Origin: Thermomucor indicae-seudaticae
Taxonomy: Eukaryota; Mucoromycota; Mucoromycetes; Mucorales; Lichtheimiaceae
DNA: 11,239 bases
Direction: 5' to 3'
Assembly (NCBI GenBank): GCA_000787465.1
Contig: JSYX01000814.1
Coordinates: 1 to 11,239 of the forward strand
In this document: positions 1 to 8,356 of the stretch, piece after piece
Layout of the letters: the number at the start of each line of letters is the position of its first letter
Numbering within the stretch: position 1 is the first letter of the stretch
Notes under the pieces: model-generated
Databases searched by the model: none
What the model was told of the DNA's origin: nothing
Seen by the model: the letters and a program-made list of their open reading frames with translations, nothing else
Made by a program: the position numbers and the translations under genes

Positions 1-1
1 G

Positions 2-142
2 TTAGAGCTGTGTGAAGATGAACTAGCGCCTACCCCCATTAGAATAGAACATGTGGAAGCTGTTCGAGAGGAGAATGAAGAGGGAATAGCTGCAGTCTTT
101 TCGTGCAAAGAGAAAACCGTGTTTTATCCAAACTTGCTATAG
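2..142 (+). other. Open frame running in from the left edge, unrecognised
   Basis: This frame is open from the window edge to a TAG at 140-142 (46 codons) and is acidic, with runs such as EEN and EEG. A second frame (103-294) continues with a lysine-rich stretch (LIKKMIRKMG) and overlaps it in another phase, so the two could be one frameshifted relic or chance. No family motif is recognised and no canonical intron of normal size joins them. It may be the tail of a gene or mobile element that starts outside the window. Low confidence that it is coding. Confidence 0.15.
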
Positions 143-1458
143 CATCTGGAAATATGATAAGTCTGATTAAGAAAATGATTAGAAAAATGGGAAGAGAAGA
201 CCTGCAAAGAGCTAAACATACGGAAATCATGGCGTTATCAGCTCCCAATTTAGCGATGTCAGCTCAAAAATCGTCTAATGCGAAAGGTCAATAGTGAAAT
301 CGAGCACCCACTGTATGTGTATTCTGTTGCTAGCCGTATTGCATATTCTTCGATACAGAAGCCTGTGGCAAAATTAAAGTTTAGTATTTTTCGTTCGTCT
401 AATTTGTCTTCTCTGTTTCTACAGAAGCTCTCTCTTTCCAGCAAAGTCATCCGACATAAATCCACGTAAAGCTAATTTCCGCTCCTCAACTGACGCGCAA
501 CCATCGCCAGCGCACACGACGACTATAATATTCGTGCTTTCGCTTATTCAGTTGTCAGAGAGGGTAAGCCATTATGGTCCTTCTAATCAAGCTCTCTCTC
601 AGGTGCTTATGTCTACTTCCGAATAGTCCTAGATGACTTCGTCGATCAGCACTATCTACGCCAACTGTGCATGATGTTCGCAGCGTTGACACTGTGCGAC
701 ACCGAGCAATTATGCACGATGTCCGCCAGGTTAACTTTAGATAAATTCACAGAAGGACCTTCTTCCTCATTGCTTACATTTTCCATTGCTTACGTTTATT
801 TTGCTTCAGACGTGCTTCAAGGTAATCTTATTGACACCCGAGCCACCGAATAAGCGCCCAGCAAACTAACCAGTGCTTTTACGGGAAGTGGTTGTAAGCA
901 ATCGGTCTGTCAGTCTTAAATTCGACGAAGTTCCCCAGGAACGGCCTATGTCCTCCAATGGGGCGTCTCAAAATACAGTGGGCACTCGATCGAACGATAC
1001 CTCGATATAGTGTTCACTTCACGGTGACGCAGCGATCAGCAAAAACGCGAAGCAAATAGCTGCGGAAACCGTGGAGAGTTTTAAAGGCTATGTGCAAACG
1101 CGGTAAGTGGGAAAATAGCTTGGTCAAAGGCGATAGGGGCACTAAGAGGAATGAATCGGATGAAGAAAGCCTCTGCTCGGCGTCTGATAATAACTGCTGC
1201 TATCGGAAAGCGCAGCGAACGCGAAGAAGAGGAGCATGTGCGAAAAAGGCGCCGCCTCGACTATGGATCTCACACGAATATCGCGACTGCTGGCACCAGA
1301 CCTGCCCTCAGACTGATCCTCGTTAAAGGAAGTTGTATTCAGTTCACAAGCGCGGCTTCAATACAGAAAAGTTAAGAAGGCAAGCAAAGAAGGCAAGCGC
1401 TGCGATGAGTCGTGATTTCGCGAGCTTTTCCTGGTCATGTCGAGATCACTGACTGTGA
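143..1458. other. Gene-poor stretch, possibly the 5' part of the transposon
   Basis: No gene can be supported here; the open frames are short and carry no recognised motif. One frame at 1151-1375 (+) encodes a basic, acidic-patched peptide (EREEEEHVRKRRRLD) lying just upstream of the transposase core. N-termini of Harbinger-type transposases are poorly conserved, so it could be the N-terminal exon, but this is a guess from position and composition only. Near-repeats are minor, for example TGCATGATGTTCGC near 668 and TGCACGATGTCCGC near 714. Confidence 0.3.
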
Positions 1459-1605
1459 AGAGGCACCCGACAGGTCTATAGATCGAGCCTGGTAAGTGCA
1501 TCCTACTTGTCTTATTTTCACTTCTGCACTTATCCTTTCTTCCTATACCCTTTTTTGGTGGTATTCGCACTCTTGTCCCTGTCGTATTCAATGCTCTTGA
1601 ACAAG

Positions 1606-2303
1606 TATCGAGACTTTATCGTCCTGGATAAGGCTCAGTTCAAGCCTGAGAAGATGCGTGCTGTCGCCGCACCGATCTCTCCCAAAGGTTGGTAATACAT
1701 CGTCTCCCGTGTGTGCTTCCTCATTGACCTACTTTCTTTGCATAGGGACACTCATGAACATCTGCACTGGGTTTATTGACGGCAGGGAAACTGAGATTTG
1801 CCGTCCGAAGGAAAAACAAAATGAAGTATCCAATGGGCATAAGGTAATTCGCAAATAATGAGGGTTCCTCCAACAGGACTGACGAAAATCGGTGTGTCTA
1901 TATTAGCGCAAGCACGCCTTAAAATATCAGGCTATCGTGACGCCTGATGGCGTAACTGCAAGAGTGTCTGTTCCTTTTCCTGGGTCACGCCACGACGCAT
2001 TTCTTCTACATGAGACGGCGATCCTCCGAAGGCTTCGAGGACATCTAAATGTCTCGCCAACGGAGTGGTACGCTATTTATGGTGATCTAGCATATGGATC
2101 ACAAGAGAATTTGCGTAGTCCTTATAGAGGTTTGCATAAATCAAGTAGCTGTTGGTATAATGACTCGCAAGCTCACTTATTATTGTTGTCGTAAAGAGTC
2201 TGGTCTCCCTGCGAACGAACAGGAGTTCAACGACTCCATGAAGGCTTCCCGCATTAGTGTCGAGTGGGAATTTGGGAAGACCGTCAATCTTTTCTCATGT
2301 TAG
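1606..2303 (+). mobile_element. PIF/Harbinger-type DDE transposase, spliced core with early stop
   Basis: The stretch encodes the core of a DDE_Tnp_4-type (PIF/Harbinger) transposase, which cuts and pastes DNA transposons. Motifs come in family order: GFIDG (first catalytic Asp, codon 1778-1780), CRPKEKQ, GHKRKHALKYQA, TPDG, GSRHDAFLL, YGDLAYG (second Asp, 2084-2086) and SVEWEFGK (catalytic Glu, 2262-2264). The frame is continuous only if three GT-AG introns are removed: 1688-1745, 1844-1906 and 2130-2196 (58, 63 and 67 nt). Each junction restores a family motif, for example GHK|RKH. A longer intron, 1492-1605 with a GTAAGT donor and a pyrimidine-rich body, may precede it; without that intron the frame is open from 1459. 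A TAG at 2301-2303 ends the frame right after the EWEFGK region, where relatives continue for many residues, and IDGT has become IDGR. It is probably a decayed or truncated copy. Terminal inverted repeats were not found. Confidence 0.85.
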
Positions 2304-2731
2304 CTGGTCAAAAACAAAAGCCCTAGAATCCCTTATACAATAGTAACGTCTAAAATAGAAAAGTGCATGATGATCTTTATGTTGGGCATGCATGCGCTTC
2401 AGAATATTCTTCACCAGCGACAAGCTTGATAGTATCGATGATAGCAAAGAGCTATGATGCCGAATATAATTAATGCAGCGTATCGAATGCGAGGACTTAG
2501 ATGTATAAGCTACGGCGTTCTACTTTTTGGAATGGATGCAGGCGAGGTCAGCACTGTTAGAACACTTTGGTTTCTTCAGACCCGGTGTTCCTGACAAAGA
2601 TATGGGCTCGCAACAAGCTAATGATAAAGTGTTCTGCAATACAGGAGACATGATAAAATCACATGATGTGTAAACATCATTCTTCTTTCGCAAACCAGAA
2701 AGATTCTTAATATCGTTTCTCAGTGTGTATT
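2304..2731. other. Transposon tail and 3' flank of the dehydrogenase gene
   Basis: Immediately after the transposase stop the same frame stays open to about 2430 and could be the decayed C-terminus, but the match is weak. A separate + strand open frame at 2536-2673 (45 aa, with LLEHFGFFRPGVPDKDMG) is unrecognised; it could belong to the same element. On the - strand this stretch must also hold the 3' UTR of the gene ending at 2732. No clear terminal repeats or target-site duplication could be picked out by eye. Confidence 0.3.
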
Positions 2732-4866
2732 TTACAATCGAGCATTAGCAGGGAAGAACTTCATGGCTTGTCGGACACCCAAATCGGCCATGATTTCTTC
2801 AGAGCCGCCCAGAATGGCCTAACCAAGATAATCAGGACAATCCAAAGCAAAAAGTCAAAAACAGCACAGCTTACCGCAAACTTGTATGTTCTCTGGAATG
2901 CTTCAATGCTGCGGCCCATACCTGTCTTGGTAATAGCGCGGCCACCAAATATCTGGCATGCATCGTCGGCCACGTTATGAGCAACACGAGTCGACTGGTA
3001 CTTTAACAGGGCAATTGGACCAGCGAGTTTCTGCGACTGCTCAAGATAGGACATGTTGCACATTTGATACGTAATGTTTTCCAGCCAGTTTTGTACCGGC
3101 TCCAGTTGAGAAATCTTTTTGTATCCATGTTATGAGTGGCTTTCGTTCGTTGTTGTTCGTTCTTAGACTTACCATTGAGGCCAATTTGTTGCGGATAACT
3201 GGCTGATCAATCAATCGCTTTTTGAATACTGTATACAAGCAATCGTTAATATCTCGTAAGTCGATTTCTGAAATAACTTTATCATTACCTTTGCGCTGGT
3301 GGGCCCACTTGAAGCTTTTCACAAAGATTCAGCCCATCAGTTCTGGTCAATAGCAAAATAAAAAGAGACTTACCAATCTAGATAGAATAAGATGAGTCAA
3401 CATGTCGTATCAACAACTGAAAGGGAAAAAAAGCTCACCTTCAATCACTGCACGTGTGGCACCAATAATGGCACAGCAAATATACCATCGCTCATGGTTG
3501 AAGCTTACAGACAGTAGTATGTTAGCGAATACCCCCCAGCCAAGATACGGCTTTACTTACTTGTACATGATGACCTGGAAGCCTTTACCCTCTTCTCCCA
3601 AGATATTCTCCACAGGCACCTTGACGTTTTCAAAAATAATATACGATGTACCAGCCGCGGGCGAGTAAGAAGTCTTGATGGCCTTGGTTTCGATCTCATC
3701 GGAGCGCTCAATAAACAACATCGTAATGCCCTTTTCGGTCCGGACAGCCACGCTAAAGTAATCGGCAAAGGTGCCGTTTGTGATCCACTTCTTGACACCG
3801 TTCACGATAAAGTATTTGCCGTCCGGAGTGCGTTTGGCGGTGGTGCGGATGTTGGCCACGTCTGAACCTGCGTAAGGTTCAGTGATGGCAAGGCAGATGC
3901 GTTTGCGGCCCGAAAGCACCTCAGGTACCACCTATCACCAAACAGTGGGGTTCATACAGGTGTGTGTGTGACATAAAGAAGTTTATTGATTACCTTTTCT
4001 TTTAGGTGAGGAGGACCAAAGTTGAACACGGGAGGCAAACCGATGCTATAGCCAGACGAGATGCCATCCGAAAAGCCCGGTGCGCTGAGACGAGCGGTTT
4101 CCTCGTGCGCAATCATTTCATGGAAATAGTCGAACTCTTCAGGCTTAATACCTCCAGGTAGCTTAAGGCCCTTGAGCCACGGTCCGGGACCGATTTGTGC
4201 AGCTAGCAGACCTTCCTCGCCCAATCGTCGGTAAAGCTCCGCAGAAGGAGCCTTGCCGAGTTCTTCAGCGACAATGGCTTCAGGCTATATGTAGATTGAT
4301 ATCAGCTGACAGGTCCGACACAAATAACTGCGAGCCAATAACGATGACTTGCCTTGATTTTATCGTAAATGGCACGAACAGCTTTACGGAACCTGGTGTG
4401 ACTCTCGCTTTTGACTCTGCGTTAAGTGCAAACTGAAGAGTAAACAGCCGAGATCAAAGGGTGCTTACTTCAAGTAAGGGCTCTTGTAGCCCATCCAATA
4501 GCTGGGCTCAGCATACGGCACCTTGGACAGCTCTCCGGGAACAGGGAGCTTGTACTGGGGTTTCTCATTCGCGATGACACCAATCTTGAGACGCGGTGCG
4601 TACTTGATGAGTACCTCCTGACGATGGAGACCGTAGAAATCGTCTGAAATGTCCCGTTCAGTCTTCCTGCTCGTTAGGTTAACCCAGTCGAAAGCCTTAC
4701 CGGTTGCGTCTTTGCCGCCATATTCCAACAAGAGCTTTGCACCACCAGGATGCATATCAGCAAACTTGGTCACATCGTAGACTGCCGAGTCGATGATAAT
4801 CCAACAGTCATTCTCCGATGAGTGCTTGGCGACTTCTTCTCGCGTAAATGTTTTGAGCTCTGGCAT
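2732..4866 (-). CDS. Cytochrome b5 / acyl-CoA dehydrogenase fusion protein
   Basis: Predicted flavoenzyme that introduces a 2,3-double bond into acyl-CoA, with an N-terminal heme domain as likely electron partner. Exons (- strand): 4701-4866, 4469-4643, 4353-4407, 3994-4284, 3561-3931, 3439-3503, 3374-3377, 3289-3314, 3173-3228, 2875-3114, 2732-2818; 1536 nt, 511 aa. Residues 1-80 are cytochrome b5-like with heme ligands His39 (HPGG) and His62 (YGLH). The dehydrogenase follows from about residue 105: ITEPYAGSD (245-253, FAD/substrate loop), KKWITNG, NFNHERW (353-359), CFKWAHQRKVF, QPVIRNKLA, WLENITYQM, FGGRAITKTGMG and ILGGSEEIMADLG. In the last motif the usual YEG glutamate is absent, so Glu357 in NHERW is the likely base, as in the isovaleryl- and long-chain acyl-CoA dehydrogenases (inference). 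The C-terminus is NARL; ARL fits the PTS1 consensus and suggests peroxisomes. The start in context CCACCATGCC directly precedes the b5 fold. Intron 3 is GC-AG and exon 7 is only 4 nt. Confidence 0.9.
3374..3377 (-). other. Four-nucleotide microexon (ATTG) of the dehydrogenase gene
   Basis: The exon ending at 3439 stops in phase 1 (..GAA G) and the next long exon starting at 3314 begins with the last base of a codon (C TTC AAG). Only the 4 nt read as ATTG on the - strand bridge them, giving GAT TGC TTC, which yields IE-DC-FKW, the residues expected before the RKVF motif. It is flanked by an intron ending TCTAG (3378-3438, 61 nt, with TTGAC branch) and one starting GTAAGT (3315-3373, 59 nt), both of normal size for this gene. 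Confidence 0.8.
4285..4352 (-). other. GC-AG intron in the dehydrogenase gene
   Basis: The donor reads AAG|GCAAGT and the acceptor CATATAG|CCT, giving KIK|PEA in phase 0. The nearest GT (GTCATC, 3 nt further in) breaks the frame. GC donors of this kind normally compensate with a strong match to U1 at the other positions, as seen here. Confidence 0.85.
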
Positions 4867-5280
4867 GGTGGTGGGGGGATGAAAAGAAAAGAGGGACAGA
4901 AAAGGGTATCTCTTCCTTTTTGGATTACACAAGCACTGAGGAAATGTGGAGACAGTCTTGGTGTAACGCCATGTGAAAGTGCAAAACGCATCCGGAATTG
5001 GATTCCCGACTGTGTCAAAGCATCATGGTCTTATGCTAACACCATCACGCAGTCAAATGTGTGTGCAATGACCGCATTCAGGACTCTTCACGTCGTAGTG
5101 TCAACTAGTGTATCCCTGAAACTGGTACAGTTTCTATCGAAACGGATTGCGTTGTAAAAGTGATGACGGATCTTGAGAAAACCGCGTGACCGCTCCTCTT
5201 TTGGCTCCTTTGCCCGTTGATTGTTATTATCCCATCCATCAAGCTTCCATATACAACTGCGATAGACATTAAGTAGATCT
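4867..5280 (-). promoter_or_regulatory. Upstream region of the dehydrogenase gene
   Basis: This 414-bp gap lies between the dehydrogenase start and the PPE1 stop; both genes are on the - strand, so it should hold the dehydrogenase promoter and the PPE1 3' end. On the coding strand a pyrimidine-rich tract (about 4867-4910) directly precedes the ATG, as in many fungal promoters; no TATA box is obvious. A CGG-N10-CCG inverted repeat at 4993-5008 fits the half-site pattern of Zn2Cys6 activators and overlaps a CCAAT on the coding strand. Binding is inference only. Confidence 0.4.
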
Positions 5281-6921
5281 TTATTGCTTTGGGGGTATTT
5301 GCACCTTGGACGGGAGTACAAGCCGCTTGTTCCGTTTCCAAAAGTCTACCAGGCATTGTGCAGTCTTCTCTGGCGCATCTTCCTGCAAAAAGTGCCCTGA
5401 ATCTGGAAATATATGCAGCTGGAACTTCCCTGTGTAATAAAGAATAAATATAGGACATCAATTGCATCCACTTGGTTTGTATCACTTGCCTTGCATTTGC
5501 GCAATTGTTAAAGGCTTATCCAACCGGTCAGTTCCTGTCAAGCACAAAAGTGAAGTCAGCTTTACTATAGTTGCGTCTACACTATGTACATCTCTAAATA
5601 CCCGCAAGTATCAACAGCTTGGCAGCAGGTGAACCTAGAAACTTGGCAGAAAGATCCGCAAACCACTCTATCGGACGATGCAACTCCTCAGTAAACTCCA
5701 TATAATCATCGCAGTTGCCATACGGAACCTGTCCAGAATGGCGTTGTTTTCGTCAAATCAGTTCGCCAACTGTAACCGGAAGAGTCTTTGGACGGTACAA
5801 CAAGGGAAGGTACGGAAACTTTGGCTGATTCCAGGTTTCGAAGCGTATCAGATTTTACGCTTTTTGACGCGTCGTTACGTTATGTCATAGCAAATTCTTT
5901 CAGGTTCTTCTTTACCTCCACTGAATAGCTTGCTCAACAGATGCGAAATGTTGTGGGCGTGAGGTCAATATCTTTGTCATGGAAGATAACGCATCCATGG
6001 CCGAGCCTATCATTCTTGCCGTCATAACAGACCTCTCTTGAAAAATAGCGTGAGCTTTTACCTTCCACCACATCCAGTACACATACACCAACAATGTTGG
6101 GTAATTGTTTTCGCTGAGTAACATCAACCACGACAGAACCACCCATGCTGTCCATACAGATCAGCATCTTAACAATAGACGCGAACGGAAGAAAAAGAAT
6201 ACACACCTGTGTCCGACCAAGATCAAGTCTTGTTTCTTGTCCTTTTGTAACTCTTGGATAACGTTCACGAGATCATCACTGAGTCTGCCGAGAGAGAAAT
6301 CAGTGTCATCCTCCGTTCGCGTGTTTCCTACCAAAAAGTTCATAGTTATACGACTGCTCATGGATAATGGTGTCGCAACCCTTACCATGTCCTCTCGCAT
6401 CCAGCGCGATGACCCCGCATGTGCCGCCCGTCAACTGCTTGATATGGTATGATGTAACCGCAAAAGACAATCCAGAGTGACCTGCACCGTGATGCATCAC
6501 AAACAGCGGGCTGGTCGTGTCCTGTGAGTCGATCTTGTAGACGCGAAAGACGTGTATTGAAGAGTTAAGGACGATTCAATGATCCTCGACAGGATATAAA
6601 ACCAATGATAGATGGACAAAAAGGATATATCTTGTGTTCCCGGTATAGCCACGTCCTCGTACGAGTCAAAATAGGCGTCCCAGCTGACAGCCTCATATTT
6701 GCTTCTGCTTTTGAATTGATTGGGTGATAGCTTGTTATTGCTGGCAGCTTCTCTACAAAACACCACGCCACTTCATTAGTGTGCGTCATTCCTCTTGTGG
6801 TTGGAAGAATCACCGACGTTGGTAATGGTGCCAGCTCATCCTGGTCCTCTTCCTCCGGCTCCGTTATTTCAGGAGTTGGATGGAGCTGTTTCTTGAACAT
6901 TTCCTTCTGTAATGACGACAT
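5281..6921 (-). CDS. PPE1: Protein phosphatase methylesterase 1
   Basis: Serine hydrolase that removes the C-terminal methyl ester from the PP2A catalytic subunit, controlling holoenzyme assembly (known for the family). Exons (- strand): 6764-6921, 6629-6707, 6386-6551, 6207-6327, 6062-6147, 5916-6006, 5729-5859, 5602-5667, 5490-5534, 5281-5429; 1092 nt, 363 aa. The fold is alpha/beta hydrolase: [16 protein letters not shown], oxyanion region [16 protein letters not shown], nucleophile elbow GHSMGG (Ser175), LDVVEGSAMDAL (Asp200), [34 protein letters not shown] and [15 protein letters not shown] (His327). The Ser-Asp spacing of 25 equals human PME-1 (156/181). The start [10 protein letters not shown] was preferred over an in-frame ATG at 6996 because it resembles family N-termini. 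Exon 1's donor is uncertain (6763 or 6766, differing by one codon). Intron 7 could instead be 5666-5723 (GTATGG donor), which changes TE to TGS. Intron 2 is AT-AC and intron 9 is GC-AG. Confidence 0.93.
5430..5489 (-). other. GC-AG intron in PPE1
   Basis: The donor is CAAG|GCAAGT and the acceptor TACACAG|GG. The junction gives MQ-G-KF, the family's QMQGKF motif. Using the GT 4 nt further in would shift the frame, so the GC donor is required by the conserved protein. Confidence 0.88.
6552..6628 (-). other. U12-type AT-AC intron in PPE1
   Basis: On the - strand the 77-nt intron starts ATATCCTTT, the U12 donor consensus, has TCCTTAAC (plus positions 6564-6571), the U12 branch consensus, and ends ATACAC. 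The branch adenosine lies about 13 nt before the acceptor, within the normal U12 range. Removal joins TQD to VFRVYK in phase 0, matching the D-x-FRVYK of the family. There is no AG in the region just upstream of the VFRVYK codons, and every nearby GT is in the wrong phase, so no GT-AG alternative keeps this conserved strand. Confidence 0.9.
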
Positions 6922-7041
6922 GAGCCAAGTAGTAAGGTTTCCAGAAAGAGAACACGCCTTGTCATGCCCATTATTTTCAGCTGAAATTTTGTCCAACCTT
7001 ATTGCCCCACGCTACAACACACAGGTATTGTTCCCCGCCAA
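6922..7041. promoter_or_regulatory. Divergent promoter between PPE1 and PEX13
   Basis: Only 120 bp separate the two start codons, which face away from each other, so both genes must use overlapping control DNA. A perfect 12-bp palindrome, TTTCAGCTGAAA, lies at 6975-6986 near the middle; its core CAGCTG is an E-box-type hexamer. No TATA box is clear on either strand. Shared control is inference. Confidence 0.55.
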
Positions 7042-8139
7042 ATGCCATCACCACCGAAACCATGGGAAGTCAACAATGCGGGTTCGAATGCAAGGAGTGC
7101 CACCACTGCTGCTGCTGCTGCCACGCCTACGCCCGATTCGAATACTGCAAGTGCCGTGACATCGTCAACAACGACGATTAATAATAGTAGTAGTGGACCT
7201 GCAGTACCTTCGCGGCCGTCCACTACTTTTGGGACCACGAGCAGCTATGGTGGTTATGGTACAACCGGTTATGGAACCGGCTATGGAGCCTCATATACCA
7301 GTCCATACAGTCGTTATGGATCGTACGGAGGGTTTGGCACGACGTACGGTGGTTACGGTACCTATTCACCGTACAATCGATTTGGATCGCCTTATAACCG
7401 ATTCGGCGGGTACAGTGGCGGCCTGTACGGACCCAATGGACCGGACGAATTCAGTTTGTCACAACGCATGGAGGCCGGCACCAGAGCAACGTTTGAAATC
7501 ATCGAACAGATCGTGGGCGCCTTTGGTGGATTTGCGCAAATGCTTGATTCAACGTATATGGCGACCCATTCCAGCTTTATGGCGATGGTGGGAGTTGCGG
7601 AACAATTTAATCATTTAAAACATTACTTGGGCCAAGTGTTCAGTGTCTTTGCGCTTGTCCGATGGATGAAGCGGATGTTTTATCGATTGACTGGCCGTAG
7701 CCCGCCACCCGAATTACAGCAACAGCAGTCTGAAAGAGAACAAGATACCAGTAGTAGTAGTAGCAGCAGTGGTGACACATCAGAAAGAAGACGATGCCGG
7801 CGTCCCATCCTTTTCTTTTTCGCAGTTGTGCTTGGCCTACCTTTTCTCCTCTATAAACTGGTTCAACAGAAGAAACAACAGCAGCTTCTGATTCAAGATA
7901 ATAACACTTCTCAACCGGGAGTAGTGGCAACTGCCTTGTACGATTTCACTGCGGAATCGCCAATGGAACTCAGCCTTCGTAAAGGAGATACGGTCTTTGT
8001 CTTGTCCAAAACCGATCCTGTAACGGGCGCTCCGGCGAGCGACTGGTGGTATGGAAGACTGCCAAATGGAGCTAGCGGCATGTTCCCGGCGAACTATGTA
8101 CGAGTATTAACAAGCACGCAAGACTTTAAAAAGTTTTAA
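7042..8139 (+). CDS. PEX13: Peroxisomal membrane protein PEX13 (peroxin-13)
   Basis: PEX13 is the docking and pore component of the peroxisomal matrix-protein import machinery and binds PEX14 and PEX5. The single-exon 365-aa frame begins with the conserved PPKPWE motif (residues 4-9), then a Ser/Thr/Ala linker and a Tyr/Gly-rich low-complexity region (about 67-131, repeated YG, GYG and FG). The conserved central region follows (about 137-215, FSLSQRMEAGTRATFEIIEQIV...). A polar Gln/Ser insert encoded partly by AGT/AGC repeats (about 225-245) leads to a membrane segment (about 255-272, ILFFFAVVLGLPFLLYKLV). A C-terminal SH3 domain (about 294-356) shows ALYDF, SDWWYG and GMFPANYV. Length and domain order fit fungal PEX13. 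The start ATG gives the family's N-terminal motif. The lack of introns contrasts with its intron-rich neighbours. Confidence 0.96.
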   Translation: MPSPPKPWEVNNAGSNARSATTAAAAATPTPDSNTASAVTSSTTTINNSSSGPAVPSRPSTTFGTTSSYGGYGTTGYGTGYGASYTSPYSRYGSYGGFGTTYGGYGTYSPYNRFGSPYNRFGGYSGGLYGPNGPDEFSLSQRMEAGTRATFEIIEQIVGAFGGFAQMLDSTYMATHSSFMAMVGVAEQFNHLKHYLGQVFSVFALVRWMKRMFYRLTGRSPPPELQQQQSEREQDTSSSSSSSGDTSERRRCRRPILFFFAVVLGLPFLLYKLVQQKKQQQLLIQDNNTSQPGVVATALYDFTAESPMELSLRKGDTVFVLSKTDPVTGAPASDWWYGRLPNGASGMFPANYVRVLTSTQDFKKF

Positions 8140-8356
8140 ATACCCCACTGTAAAAAGTATATCGATGTAGCGACTAGTAGAGTGGCAGTGAATTGTACAT
8201 AACCCCTGGTGACGCGTTGATAAAACTTGCTTGTCTCTTTTTTTTTCTTCTGTCCATTTATCAAGTTTCAGCTCGCAGAGACGACTTTCGACATTGCAAA
8301 CGCACAATCGCGCAGATTGTACTGCAAACGAGATGAAGCTCAACATGAGGATCTGA

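Noticed and set aside
3315..3438. One 124-nt intron in the dehydrogenase gene instead of two introns and a microexon
   Set aside because: It joins a phase-1 exon to a phase-2 exon and destroys the frame before the conserved FKWAHQRK.
4465..4932. 155-aa intron-less cytochrome b5 protein
   Set aside because: It results from reading the 57-nt stop-free intron as coding and stopping at the donor of the next intron; splicing gives the family pattern and the dehydrogenase domain.
5105..5485. 126-codon - strand open frame at the PPE1 3' end
   Set aside because: It is frame-shifted against the conserved C-terminus ([15 protein letters not shown]), which lies in exon 10.
7075..7095. GGTTCGAATGC resembling a tRNA B box
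   Set aside because: It sits inside PEX13, with no A box at the right spacing and no cloverleaf.
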